DNA of 9,305 bases from Microcaldota archaeon (GTDB taxonomy: Archaea > Micrarchaeota > Micrarchaeia > Micrarchaeales > CABMGC01): the NCBI GenBank assembly GCA_021835105.1, contig JAKBQS010000032.1, positions 1 through 9,305 on the forward strand, given 5' to 3'. Position numbers and translations under genes: made by a program. The first letter of the stretch is position 1. Each line of letters begins with the position of its first letter. A model generated the notes under the pieces. It was given only the letters and a program-made list of their open reading frames with translations. It did no database searches and had not been told where the DNA came from. Positions 1 to 5,281 of this stretch are shown here, one piece after another.

Positions 1-1338
1 CTCTGCCTCTGCCATGCCAATCATGGAATTCGCCGCAAGCATGCGCACATAATCATTAAATTTTACAGGTAAATGGGTATATGGGATTGCGGTGCAACCC
101 TGCATTCTACTAGAAGAAGTATGTATCACGCTACTGCTACCTGAATTGCTTATGCGCACGATATCTGCGCAGGTCTTGTAGCTGCAGATTAGAGCCATTC
201 CCACGCCCAAAGTTCCCAGAGCCACCTTGATATACGGGACTTTTGAGTCATTTCCGCGGGAGAGTATCTTGGATATGTATGATATCTCTCCCGGTTCCCT
301 CGAGCAGAATGCGATTATTGCTGATGCATTCTCGACTATCTGTGGATCCAGCTTTGTTGCTGTATGGGTTACCGCGATAAACCCAACACCATATTTGCGA
401 CCTTCACTTATTAGCGACCGTGCGGTGGATTCCATTTCCCCTGAATCGCAGAGAACAAAATCTGCTTCGTCTATTGCTACAAGCAGACGCAGATTTGCAG
501 ATTCACCATCAGACTTCATTTTCACGTATATGCGCCTGAGAAGTTCATATATGTATATGGATCTCAGTTCGCCGTTTCCTATGGATGCCAGGGAGAATGA
601 CGTTATGCCGCTGAAAAGATCTGCTACAGATACAAACCCTCTTGAGAAAACTTCAGAATCCAGCTGTGAAAGGCGTCCGTACATGTGCTCAAGAGAATTC
701 CTCTCGGATGAACTTCTGGCATTTGAGATGAATATGCGTATCTCGCTGAGAAGATCGTGTATAGATGGAGGTGTGTTGGAACCTGACCATCTACCCGTGC
801 ATCCCGCCTTTCTGTATATGTAAAAAAGGCACCTGCGCAACATTATTTCCTGAACATATCCAAGCGAGTATACCTCCTTTAACATCTTAGATACCTGGTG
901 TATTCTGGTTTCTGCAGGAGCGCCATCCAGATCCAGTATGTTTATTCCGTATTCAGACGGTCTGACCACCCTGCCGCCTCTTCCCGTAACGGTTTTTTCA
1001 TGCTCGTTGTGTGCATCCAGTATCAGCACAGGTATTCCGCTGAAGCTTGCCTGGGATACTAGCGAATTGAGGAGGTAGCTTTTTCCATATCCTGAGGAGC
1101 CCACTATCAGCATGTGTGGATTAGGCTCATGCTTTAGGCGTATGCAAGACGATCCACGTGCTCTTTTCCATTTATATGAATTAATATCCGCGTGCGCAGA
1201 AAGGACTATTGGCTTGCACAGCCTGCGCACTTTTTCTCCCAGGTAAAGAAGATCTGCCCGGGGTTGTTTTTCCCCTCCAATCACGGAGTTTGCTTTAGCC
1301 TTAAAGTTGTCTAACAATTTTAGCATTTTTTTCACCAT
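1..1338 (-). CDS. HerA/FtsK-superfamily P-loop ATPase (partial, C terminus beyond window)
   Basis: The frame is open from ATG at 1338 to the left edge (446 codons, no stop), so the gene is truncated by the window. Visible motifs are a Walker A GSSGYGKS (residues 80-87), a second strand ending VLILDAHNE (104-112, like the HerA D-x-x-x-E element), and a Walker B LLVAIDEAD (285-293, D290/E291). These are followed by SEGRKYGVGFIAVTH and a KLDPQIVENASAIIAF stretch typical of HerA, where ARKYG-x-G and Q/T-R/H precede a sensor region. The family pumps or translocates DNA as a hexameric ring. HerA itself works with NurA in end resection; relatives act in plasmid or conjugative transfer. Only about 75 residues precede Walker A, and I do not see a convincing HAS-barrel there, so it may be a HerA-like paralogue. 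Met5 (1326) is an alternative start that sits 22 nt from the upstream TATA-like box. Superfamily assignment is firm; the specific role is inference. Confidence 0.85.
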   Translation of the reverse strand, partial: MVKKMLKLLDNFKAKANSVIGGEKQPRADLLYLGEKVRRLCKPIVLSAHADINSYKWKRARGSSCIRLKHEPNPHMLIVGSSGYGKSYLLNSLVSQASFSGIPVLILDAHNEHEKTVTGRGGRVVRPSEYGINILDLDGAPAETRIHQVSKMLKEVYSLGYVQEIMLRRCLFYIYRKAGCTGRWSGSNTPPSIHDLLSEIRIFISNARSSSERNSLEHMYGRLSQLDSEVFSRGFVSVADLFSGITSFSLASIGNGELRSIYIYELLRRIYVKMKSDGESANLRLLVAIDEADFVLCDSGEMESTARSLISEGRKYGVGFIAVTHTATKLDPQIVENASAIIAFCSREPGEISYISKILSRGNDSKVPYIKVALGTLGVGMALICSYKTCADIVRISNSGSSSVIHTSSSRMQGCTAIPYTHLPVKFNDYVRMLAANSMIGMAEAE

Positions 1339-1347
1339 TATAGACCG

Positions 1348-1355
1348 TATTTATT
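1348..1355. promoter_or_regulatory. Shared bidirectional TATA-like box
   Basis: TATTTATT (AATAAATA on the other strand) is the only AT-rich core in the 38-bp gap between two divergent genes. It lies 22 nt upstream of the plus-strand ATG at 1377. It also lies 22 nt upstream of the second in-frame ATG (1326) of the minus-strand ATPase. Both spacings suit archaeal leaderless or near-leaderless transcripts. Promoter function is inferred from position and composition only. Confidence 0.4.
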
Positions 1356-1376
1356 CCTTTTCAGCAATAAGCAATA

Positions 1377-2012
1377 ATGCAAAGATCCGCAATCGTGGTG
1401 CTTGGCAACAGCGTGGCTAGGGATGGAACCCTGCCTGAGGCTGCGAAGAGGCTTGTCGAGCGCGCAGCAGAAGAGTACAGAGATGGCAATTTCGATGCTG
1501 TGCTCTTTACCGGAAGATGGTCACATAGGCTTAAGTTCACTCCAGCAAAGAGTGAAGCTTCTGCAATGGCGGACTATGCAGCCACTCTCGGCATCCCGCA
1601 AGGATGCATTATTAAGGAAGAGATGTCTCAGGACACTATAGGCAACGCATTCTTCTCCAGGAAGCTTCTGGAAGGTTATAGGAACCTTCTAGTGGTAGTG
1701 TACGACTACCATAGAAATAGGGCAGAGTTTATATTCAGGAAGGTATTTGGAGAAGGGTATAGAATCAAATTTTCAGTTGTGACTAGTCTGATGGACAAGA
1801 AAAGGCTGGAGTTGGTTAAGGAAGCGGAAGAACATTCTTTCCTTTTGGTAAAGCTTTACTTCAATGGGATAAAAGACGGAGATTATAAGGCAATAGAAAG
1901 GCTGGTTAACGAAACGCACCAGATATATGCAGCTTCTCCGAAGATACCAGATTGGCTATCGATTGAGCTCAGAAAGCTTGATACCCTCAGGGAGAAAAGC
2001 AGGAAATCGTGA
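1377..2012 (+). CDS. DUF218 / YdcF-like protein
   Basis: This 211-residue protein carries the DUF218 (YdcF-like) pattern. It has an opening strand AIVVLGNSV (5-13) and a conserved acidic helix SEASAMADYAATLG (59-72). The signature NA-containing stretch SQDTIGNAFFSRKLL (84-98) follows, then a strand with DYHRNRAEFIFRKVFG (110-125), corresponding to the family's DxYHxxRA motif. The family has a Rossmann-like fold. Characterised or proposed members bind nucleotides such as S-adenosylmethionine or act in envelope metabolism, but no general reaction is established. There is no signal peptide or membrane segment, so it is probably cytoplasmic, unlike many bacterial members that are membrane anchored. 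About 75 residues past the domain are helical and charged. ATG at 1377 follows a TATA-like box by 22 nt and has no ribosome binding site, consistent with leaderless translation. The gene ends 8 nt before the convergent endonuclease IV gene. Confidence 0.75.
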   Translation: MQRSAIVVLGNSVARDGTLPEAAKRLVERAAEEYRDGNFDAVLFTGRWSHRLKFTPAKSEASAMADYAATLGIPQGCIIKEEMSQDTIGNAFFSRKLLEGYRNLLVVVYDYHRNRAEFIFRKVFGEGYRIKFSVVTSLMDKKRLELVKEAEEHSFLLVKLYFNGIKDGDYKAIERLVNETHQIYAASPKIPDWLSIELRKLDTLREKSRKS

Positions 2013-2020
2013 TAAGCCAT

Positions 2021-2842
2021 TTACCGCTTATACAAAGAGCGCATAAGTCTAAGCTCATCCATCTGAAACCTCTCATCAGGATATGGGGTTTCCATGACCA
2101 GCGGTATCTTTGCTATGCGCTTATCTGACACAAATCGCGATATCGCTTCCTTGCCGATGCAGCCATAGCCTATGCACGAATGCCTATCCCTGTGCGACCC
2201 TATTGGATATTTTGCGTCGTTCATGTGTATTAGTTTAACGTTCTCGATGCCCACTGTAGAATCGAGCGAGTCTATGAATTCAGCATCGCCTATGTTGTAT
2301 CCTGCGGCAAAAGCATGGCAGGTATCTATGCATAAATATGCATTATGCCTTCCTGCCGAATCAAGCAATAAAGCCAATTCATCAATTGTCGATCCCACGC
2401 TGTTCCGTTGCCCAGCCTCATTCTCAAGAAGAAAGGATACACCATCACGTTTGGCTTGGGCAAGAGCTTCTGCCAGCCTTTTTGCCCCTTCAGCTGCACC
2501 TGTACCCATGCTGCTGCCCAAGTGCACTACTAAATTACTTACTCCCAGCGCGCTGCAACTACTGACCTGCGCAGAGAGGGAAACCACCGATTTGGAATAT
2601 ACTTCGCGGTTGGGAGACGATAGATTTGGAAGATATGGCATATGGATAAATACCGGATTTATCTTGTGCTTTTTTCCTGCTGCTTTAAAATTTTTGGCTT
2701 CTTCTTCTGATATAACGCCTGAATTCCAGGTTCTTGGATTGGATGCGAATATCTGCATTGTAGTGCACCCTACCGATGACGCCCTTTCAAACGCCTTCCA
2801 TAATCCTCCCGATGCGGATACGTGGTAGCCCAGGTTTAGCAT
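2021..2842 (-). CDS. nfo: Endonuclease IV (AP endonuclease, Nfo family)
   Basis: This 273-residue, full-length TIM-barrel AP endonuclease cleaves the phosphodiester bond 5' to abasic sites in base-excision repair, using three Zn ions. It starts with the family hallmark LGYHVSASGG (4-13) and QIFASNPRTW (30-39). All nine metal ligands, named by the E. coli Nfo pattern, are visible: H67, H107, E140 (in LENEAGQ), D173 and H176 (in CIDTCHAFAAGY), H206 (in HMNDAK), D219 and H221 (in RDRH) and E251 (in METP). The protein should therefore be active. One small deviation is LENEAGQR where many homologues have LENTAGQG. ATG at 2842 gives the normal N terminus. It is transcribed divergently from the YjbQ-like gene across a 51-bp promoter and runs convergently into the DUF218 gene with an 8-nt gap. 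No operon partner is evident. Confidence 0.95.
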   Translation of the reverse strand: MLNLGYHVSASGGLWKAFERASSVGCTTMQIFASNPRTWNSGVISEEEAKNFKAAGKKHKINPVFIHMPYLPNLSSPNREVYSKSVVSLSAQVSSCSALGVSNLVVHLGSSMGTGAAEGAKRLAEALAQAKRDGVSFLLENEAGQRNSVGSTIDELALLLDSAGRHNAYLCIDTCHAFAAGYNIGDAEFIDSLDSTVGIENVKLIHMNDAKYPIGSHRDRHSCIGYGCIGKEAISRFVSDKRIAKIPLVMETPYPDERFQMDELRLMRSLYKR

Positions 2843-2851
2843 ACTCTGGAG

Positions 2852-2880
2852 TAGCGCATAAAATATTTAATTTAGCGCAT
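2852..2880. promoter_or_regulatory. Divergent promoter with two TAGCGCAT direct repeats
   Basis: TAGCGCAT occurs at 2852-2859 and again at 2873-2880, a period of 21 bp or about two helical turns. Between them is the AT core AAATATTTAATT, which includes the palindrome AAATATTT (2861-2868). The core lies about 20-33 nt upstream of the plus start (2894) and about 19-32 nt upstream of the minus start (2842). It could therefore serve as TATA for both genes, with the repeats as a possible dimeric regulator site. The repeats and spacing are seen directly; regulation is inferred. Confidence 0.45.
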
Positions 2881-2893
2881 ATGATGTATTATC

Positions 2894-3316
2894 ATGGAAA
2901 TTTATACTGAACGAATGCTCATCTACAAGAAGAAAAAGGAGATGGAAGTTATAGATTTGACCGAAATAGCCGATAGATTCATCAGGGGAAAAGGCTTGAG
3001 GGAAGGTAATCTCACCATATTTGTGCCTGGATCGACAGGTGCAGTCAGCACTATAGAATATGACCCTAACCTGATACATGACTTCGAGAAAGCCCTCGAA
3101 AGGCTGGCACCGTCTGATATAGAGTACGAGCACCATAAAACATGGGGAGATTACAATGGAAAGAGCCATATACGGGCAACTGTAATAGGGCCAAGCCTCA
3201 CCGTTCCATTCTATGAATCAAGGCTGATAATTGGAAGGTGGCAGAGCATAGTACTTATAGACCTGGATGTTCCTGAGAGGAGCAGGGAGATAATACTGCA
3301 GGCAATCGGCATATAG
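2894..3316 (+). CDS. YjbQ / UPF0047 family protein
   Basis: This 140-residue protein matches the YjbQ (UPF0047, TIGR00149) family over its whole length. Diagnostic parts are NLTIFVPGSTGAVSTIEYDP (39-58), the polar stretch around WGDYNGKSHIRA (84-95) with H92 in the family's N-G-x-x-H position, and GPSLTVPF (99-106). The turn LIIGRWQSIVLIDLD (111-125) and PERSREI (127-133) complete the pattern. The family is a small beta-rich protein that forms trimers. Some members have been reported to have weak thiamine-phosphate synthase activity, but the physiological role is unsettled. ATG at 2894 fits the upstream AT core, with only a short or absent leader. It is divergent from endonuclease IV, and its stop lies 1 nt from the stop of the next, convergent gene. 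Family assignment is firm; function is not. Confidence 0.9.
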   Translation: MEIYTERMLIYKKKKEMEVIDLTEIADRFIRGKGLREGNLTIFVPGSTGAVSTIEYDPNLIHDFEKALERLAPSDIEYEHHKTWGDYNGKSHIRATVIGPSLTVPFYESRLIIGRWQSIVLIDLDVPERSREIILQAIGI

Positions 3317-3317
3317 A

Positions 3318-3866
3318 TTATTTCATTATGGAGTTTCCGCATTTTATAAGAACCCTCTCCAGTATGATCCACTCATCAGCAGCCAGAGCTTCCTTGCCTA
3401 TGTATCTGTCGGATAAGAGAGATGAGAGGAGAGATATGCGCTCAGGCTTAGAACTGATTGTGCTTATAAGTGCATCCTCAACGCTCTGCGAGGCTACTGC
3501 GCGCCCTACATCTGAATCCCAATCCTGGAGACCTTCCACAATCCCGAATAATTTTTCCAGTTCCGATACTGCTTCATTGAACTTTACAGCCCTGCCACCT
3601 TGCAACGTAGCCTTGCTCTCCTGCAGCTTCTCAAATTCATGCTTGCTTTTTATCAGGTTGCCTATAAGGAACATGTCCCTGCTTAGCGAATCAGAGGCAT
3701 CATCAAATTCAAGCATTTTTCCCTCTACGCTTATGTCTCCTCTCTCAACTTCCTCATAGAATAAGCGTACTGCTGCAGCTGCAGCCTCATCCTTAAGCTT
3801 AATAAGTATCTCGCTTGCGTCCATCCATGCGGTATGCTGCACAATATCTCCCTTTGTGTATGCCAA
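3318..3866 (-). CDS. Unrecognised helical protein, second gene of a two-gene unit
   Basis: I do not recognise a family. The 182-residue product appears soluble and almost wholly helical, with no signal peptide or membrane segment. It has an alanine run near residues 28-32, a charged middle (KSKHEFEKLQESKATLQ and KFNEAVSELEKLFGIVEG) that could form a coiled coil, and a C-terminal helix EWIILERVLIKCGNS. The start is TTG at 3866, three bases after the stop of the upstream surface-protein gene. This suggests co-transcription and translational coupling, since no Shine-Dalgarno sequence is visible. A later ATG at 3824 (residue 15) would lose the well-formed N-terminal stretch YTKGDIVQHTAW. Plus-strand frames over this region are less plausible, because gene orientation, tight end-to-end packing and composition favour the minus frame. 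The gene ends 1 nt from the convergent YjbQ-like gene. Confidence 0.75.
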   Translation of the reverse strand: MAYTKGDIVQHTAWMDASEILIKLKDEAAAAAVRLFYEEVERGDISVEGKMLEFDDASDSLSRDMFLIGNLIKSKHEFEKLQESKATLQGGRAVKFNEAVSELEKLFGIVEGLQDWDSDVGRAVASQSVEDALISTISSKPERISLLSSLLSDRYIGKEALAADEWIILERVLIKCGNSIMK

Positions 3867-3868
3867 AG

Positions 3869-4651
3869 TTACTGCCCTGATAAGGCAGAGTAGAATATTG
3901 GTAGGGTATTCGATGCGTTTAGCTCTTGGCCCTCCACCACTGCGATTCCCAGCACGTTTCCTTTGTAAGCCACAAATATCGTTTCGTTTGAGTATTGGGT
4001 TGGCCTGCCTACATATGAGTATGACATGCCAGAATATGTTTTTCCAAAGAATCCAGTGCCCGGTGCAGCATTGGATGTGATATTTTCCATGTTCTGCACG
4101 AATATGTTGTATATTTTTCCTGCGGAAGTTGAGTTTACTAGGAACGCTTCAAGAGTGGCGTTGGTGGTATTATTTGCATAATTATACCCTATCCCCCACA
4201 CACTGGAAATTTGGATATCTGAAAGCTGCCCTTGAATCTGGCTCCCGAACGCCTCGGTGAAATTTGTAATATTCACGTACTCTGCAGAATATGTTCCGGC
4301 GCTGTAATTTCCACTGATTCCGAGAATTCTGCCGGCATCAGATGGGGTTATTGGATTCGAGTAATCCGACTGGTTTAGTATCGTAGTTGTAGTCGTATTT
4401 ACTGATGTCGTGCTATTGGTTACATTGTACGCAACAGTAGTGGTCGTATAATTTGCGCTTGTATTCAAAGTTGCAAATGTTGTAGGAGTGTTGGTAGGCA
4501 GTGTAGAGTTCTGCTGCCTTGCTGCAGCTCCAGGCTGATACAGTATCGTAATTATCACTATTATGGCTACAAGCGCAACTAATGCGTACTGGACTGCCTT
4601 GCTCCTATCAATCCTGGATTTCTGCCGTGATATAACCTTTGCGTTTGCCAT
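3869..4651 (-). CDS. Membrane-anchored, sequon-rich extracytoplasmic protein
   Basis: The 260-residue product has a basic cytoplasmic N terminus (residues 1-18, several K/R) and one hydrophobic segment YALVALVAIIVIITILY (22-38). A Ser/Thr/Asn-rich linker follows (about 45-95, with TTTT and TTTTT runs), then a roughly 160-residue folded domain. I count 17 N-x-S/T sequons downstream of the membrane segment, so it is very likely on the cell surface and N-glycosylated. Positive charge inside and no cleavage or lipobox motif indicate an uncleaved anchor. The domain, with repeated Tyr and Gly residues (for example IGYNYANN and GKTYSGMSYSYVG), is not one I recognise; a ligand-binding or S-layer-associated role is only a guess. 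ATG at 4651 lies 23 nt from a TATA-like box. The orphan helical gene follows after 2 nt, suggesting a shared job at the membrane. Confidence 0.85.
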   Translation of the reverse strand: MANAKVISRQKSRIDRSKAVQYALVALVAIIVIITILYQPGAAARQQNSTLPTNTPTTFATLNTSANYTTTTVAYNVTNSTTSVNTTTTTILNQSDYSNPITPSDAGRILGISGNYSAGTYSAEYVNITNFTEAFGSQIQGQLSDIQISSVWGIGYNYANNTTNATLEAFLVNSTSAGKIYNIFVQNMENITSNAAPGTGFFGKTYSGMSYSYVGRPTQYSNETIFVAYKGNVLGIAVVEGQELNASNTLPIFYSALSGQ

Positions 4652-4673
4652 ATAGTCATTCGTTTATCACATG

Positions 4674-4685
4674 ATAATATTAAAA
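4674..4685 (-). promoter_or_regulatory. TATA-like box for the surface-protein gene
   Basis: Read on the minus strand this is TTTTAATATTAT, ending 23 nt before the ATG at 4651. That is the expected distance for an archaeal promoter with a leaderless transcript. No Shine-Dalgarno sequence lies between the box and the ATG. Confidence 0.5.
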
Positions 4686-4724
4686 GATTTACTTATTGCC
4701 TTAGTAGATAGAGTCACTGCACAA

Positions 4725-4737
4725 CGCATCGGATGCG
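4725..4737. promoter_or_regulatory. Perfect 13-bp palindrome CGCATC-G-GATGCG, possible operator
   Basis: Two perfect 6-bp arms are separated by one base. The site sits about 40 bp upstream of the TATA-like box of the surface-protein gene, a plausible activator or regulator position. It also lies about 50 bp past the stop of the 76-residue gene. Function is inferred from symmetry and location only. Confidence 0.3.
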
Positions 4738-4757
4738 ATGTGAGATGTAGGTTTAAT

Positions 4758-4779
4758 GGGTGCGGGGAGGCCGCCACCC
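4758..4779. other. GC-rich imperfect hairpin downstream of a small gene
   Basis: GGGTG (4758-4762) pairs with CACCC (4775-4779) and CGG (4763-4765) with CCG (4771-4773), leaving one bulged C and a GGAGG loop. It is a conspicuous GC-rich patch in AT-rich surroundings. It starts 8 nt beyond the stop codon of the minus-strand small gene, so it could protect or define that mRNA's 3' end. Archaeal termination does not normally need a hairpin, and no T-run follows closely, so the role is unclear. Confidence 0.3.
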
Positions 4780-4787
4780 GCAATTTA

Positions 4788-5018
4788 CTACATGTGCCTG
4801 AGTAGGCATGTTACCGAGCCGTCCTTTATCTGCACTGTAAGGACATACGCAATGTCAATGCCTGACATGGCATGCTGCGAGCATGCGTCCAGCGAAAAGA
4901 CGATTTCCTTTACAACCTCCTTTACGCCTGCAAGCTCTTCTTCAGTAAGCCAGTATCCTGCGGCCTCTCTTTTTACCAACTTTTCTGCTGCCAACTCACC
5001 TTCGTGTTTTTTCTTCAT
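4788..5018 (-). CDS. Small protein of unknown function, 76 residues
   Basis: I do not recognise a family. The N-terminal half is a charged amphipathic helix pair rich in Lys and Glu (MKKKHEGELAAEKLVKREA, then TEEELAGVKEVVKEIVFSLD). The C-terminal half looks like one or two beta strands (IDIAYVLTVQIKDGSVTCLLR). Two cysteines, in SLDACSQH and SVTCLL, are not arranged as an evident metal site. The strongest coding evidence is a GGTGAT ribosome binding site at 5022-5027 on the minus strand, close before ATG, complementary to the archaeal 16S 3' end. It is the only clear one of its kind in the window. Upstream in-frame codons contain no other start. AT-rich stretches near 5088-5095 and 5102-5114 could hold the TATA box, giving a leader of about 40-60 nt. 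It is probably cytoplasmic and probably a monocistronic unit. Overlapping plus-strand frames lack any initiation signal. Confidence 0.6.
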   Translation of the reverse strand: MKKKHEGELAAEKLVKREAAGYWLTEEELAGVKEVVKEIVFSLDACSQHAMSGIDIAYVLTVQIKDGSVTCLLRHM

Positions 5019-5148
5019 TCCATCACCAAGAACAGGAGACTTCCGCCTTTGCCATTTTTATTGCGTTGGCACGCATTTCCCCGGAGAATATTATACATAG
5101 ATAAATTATATATACTTTACTACATAATTGCGTAATTAAATATAAAGA

Positions 5149-5156
5149 TTTATATA
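5149..5156 (+). promoter_or_regulatory. Strong TATA box for a short plus-strand unit
   Basis: TTTATATA matches the archaeal TATA consensus very well and is embedded in a strongly AT-rich tract (about 5100-5176). It lies 21-28 nt upstream of position 5177, where a structured GC-rich stretch and an ATG both begin. It points to a dedicated transcription start near 5176-5178. Confidence 0.55.
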
Positions 5157-5176
5157 TTTTTACAACATATAATAGT

Positions 5177-5250
5177 ATGCCAAGAGGGGTTCTTGGCACA
5201 CCAAGAAACAGGGCGGCGAAAGCCGCCTTATTCTTATCCGCTCGTTTTCT
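5177..5250 (+). ncRNA. Candidate structured small RNA with alternative hairpins
   Basis: Three stems are visible. Stem A is TGCCAAGA (5178-5185) with TCTTGGCA (5191-5198), a perfect 8-bp stem with a GGGGT loop. Stem B is TCTTGG (5191-5196) with a second CCAAGA (5201-5206), a 6-bp stem with a CACA loop that excludes stem A. Stem C is GGCGGC (5212-5217) with GCCGCC (5222-5227), capped by a GAAA (GNRA) tetraloop and extendable by a G-U and an A-U pair. A T-rich stretch GTTTTCT around 5244-5250 could end the transcript, so the right boundary is approximate. A consensus TATA box precedes the unit. No C/D or H/ACA box, SRP or RNase P signature was recognised. The same bases can be read as a 34-codon frame, so protein coding is the main rival explanation. 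Confidence 0.4.
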
Positions 5251-5281
5251 GCGCGTAAAGTTCTCGAAGATCCATACTTAG
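5177..5281 (+). CDS. Possible 34-residue basic, acid-free peptide (rival reading of the structured unit)
   Basis: ATG at 5177 opens a 34-codon frame ending TAG at 5279-5281. The product begins MPRGVLGTPRNRAAKA and ends LRVKFSKIHT, with eight Lys/Arg and no Asp/Glu, as in very small ribosomal or RNA-binding proteins. I cannot match it to L39e, L41e or S30e. In favour: the TATA box is at exact leaderless spacing, and the stop overlaps the convergent transporter stop by 4 nt in a region where convergent genes abut. Against: the initiator region would be locked in an 8-bp hairpin, and codon choices such as CGT, CGC and ATC differ from the ATA/AGG-rich neighbours. It may be chance coding within an RNA gene, or a real micro-protein. 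Confidence 0.3.
   Translation: MPRGVLGTPRNRAAKAALFLSARFLRVKFSKIHT

Noticed and set aside
227..823. Plus-strand 198-codon open frame
   Set aside because: It lies opposite the HerA-like ATPase, whose minus frame has clear Walker A and B motifs and is open throughout; the plus product is Ser/Arg-rich with no recognisable domain.
2038..2046. Third AGCGCATA copy inside endonuclease IV, considered as part of the TAGCGCAT repeat set
   Set aside because: It is within coding sequence, lacks the leading T and has no partner at 21 bp; it mainly shows that the octamer is not extremely rare here.
2172..2828. Plus-strand 218-codon open frame
   Set aside because: It is the shadow of endonuclease IV, which has all metal ligands in the minus frame.
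2867..3169. Minus-strand 100-codon open frame
   Set aside because: It is antisense to the YjbQ-like gene, which matches its family end to end.
3328..3759. Plus-strand 143-codon open frame
   Set aside because: The product is Ser-rich and low in structure. The minus frame abuts both neighbours and gives a balanced helical protein, so it is preferred.
4794..4807. Inverted repeat TGCCT-GAGT-AGGCA
   Set aside because: It falls inside the last codons of the 76-residue gene and is only 5 bp; nothing beyond symmetry supports a role.
4756..5135. Overlapping plus-strand frames (4756-5100 and 4872-5135)
   Set aside because: They have no TATA box or ribosome binding site and are Cys/Phe/Ser-rich as expected from antisense of a Lys/Glu-rich gene; the minus 76-residue frame has a good ribosome binding site.
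5149..5281. Known archaeal RNA classes (C/D box, H/ACA box, SRP RNA, RNase P, 5S rRNA)
   Set aside because: The length and visible motifs do not fit: no RUGAUGA/CUGA boxes, no ACA tail, no conserved SRP or RNase P loops.
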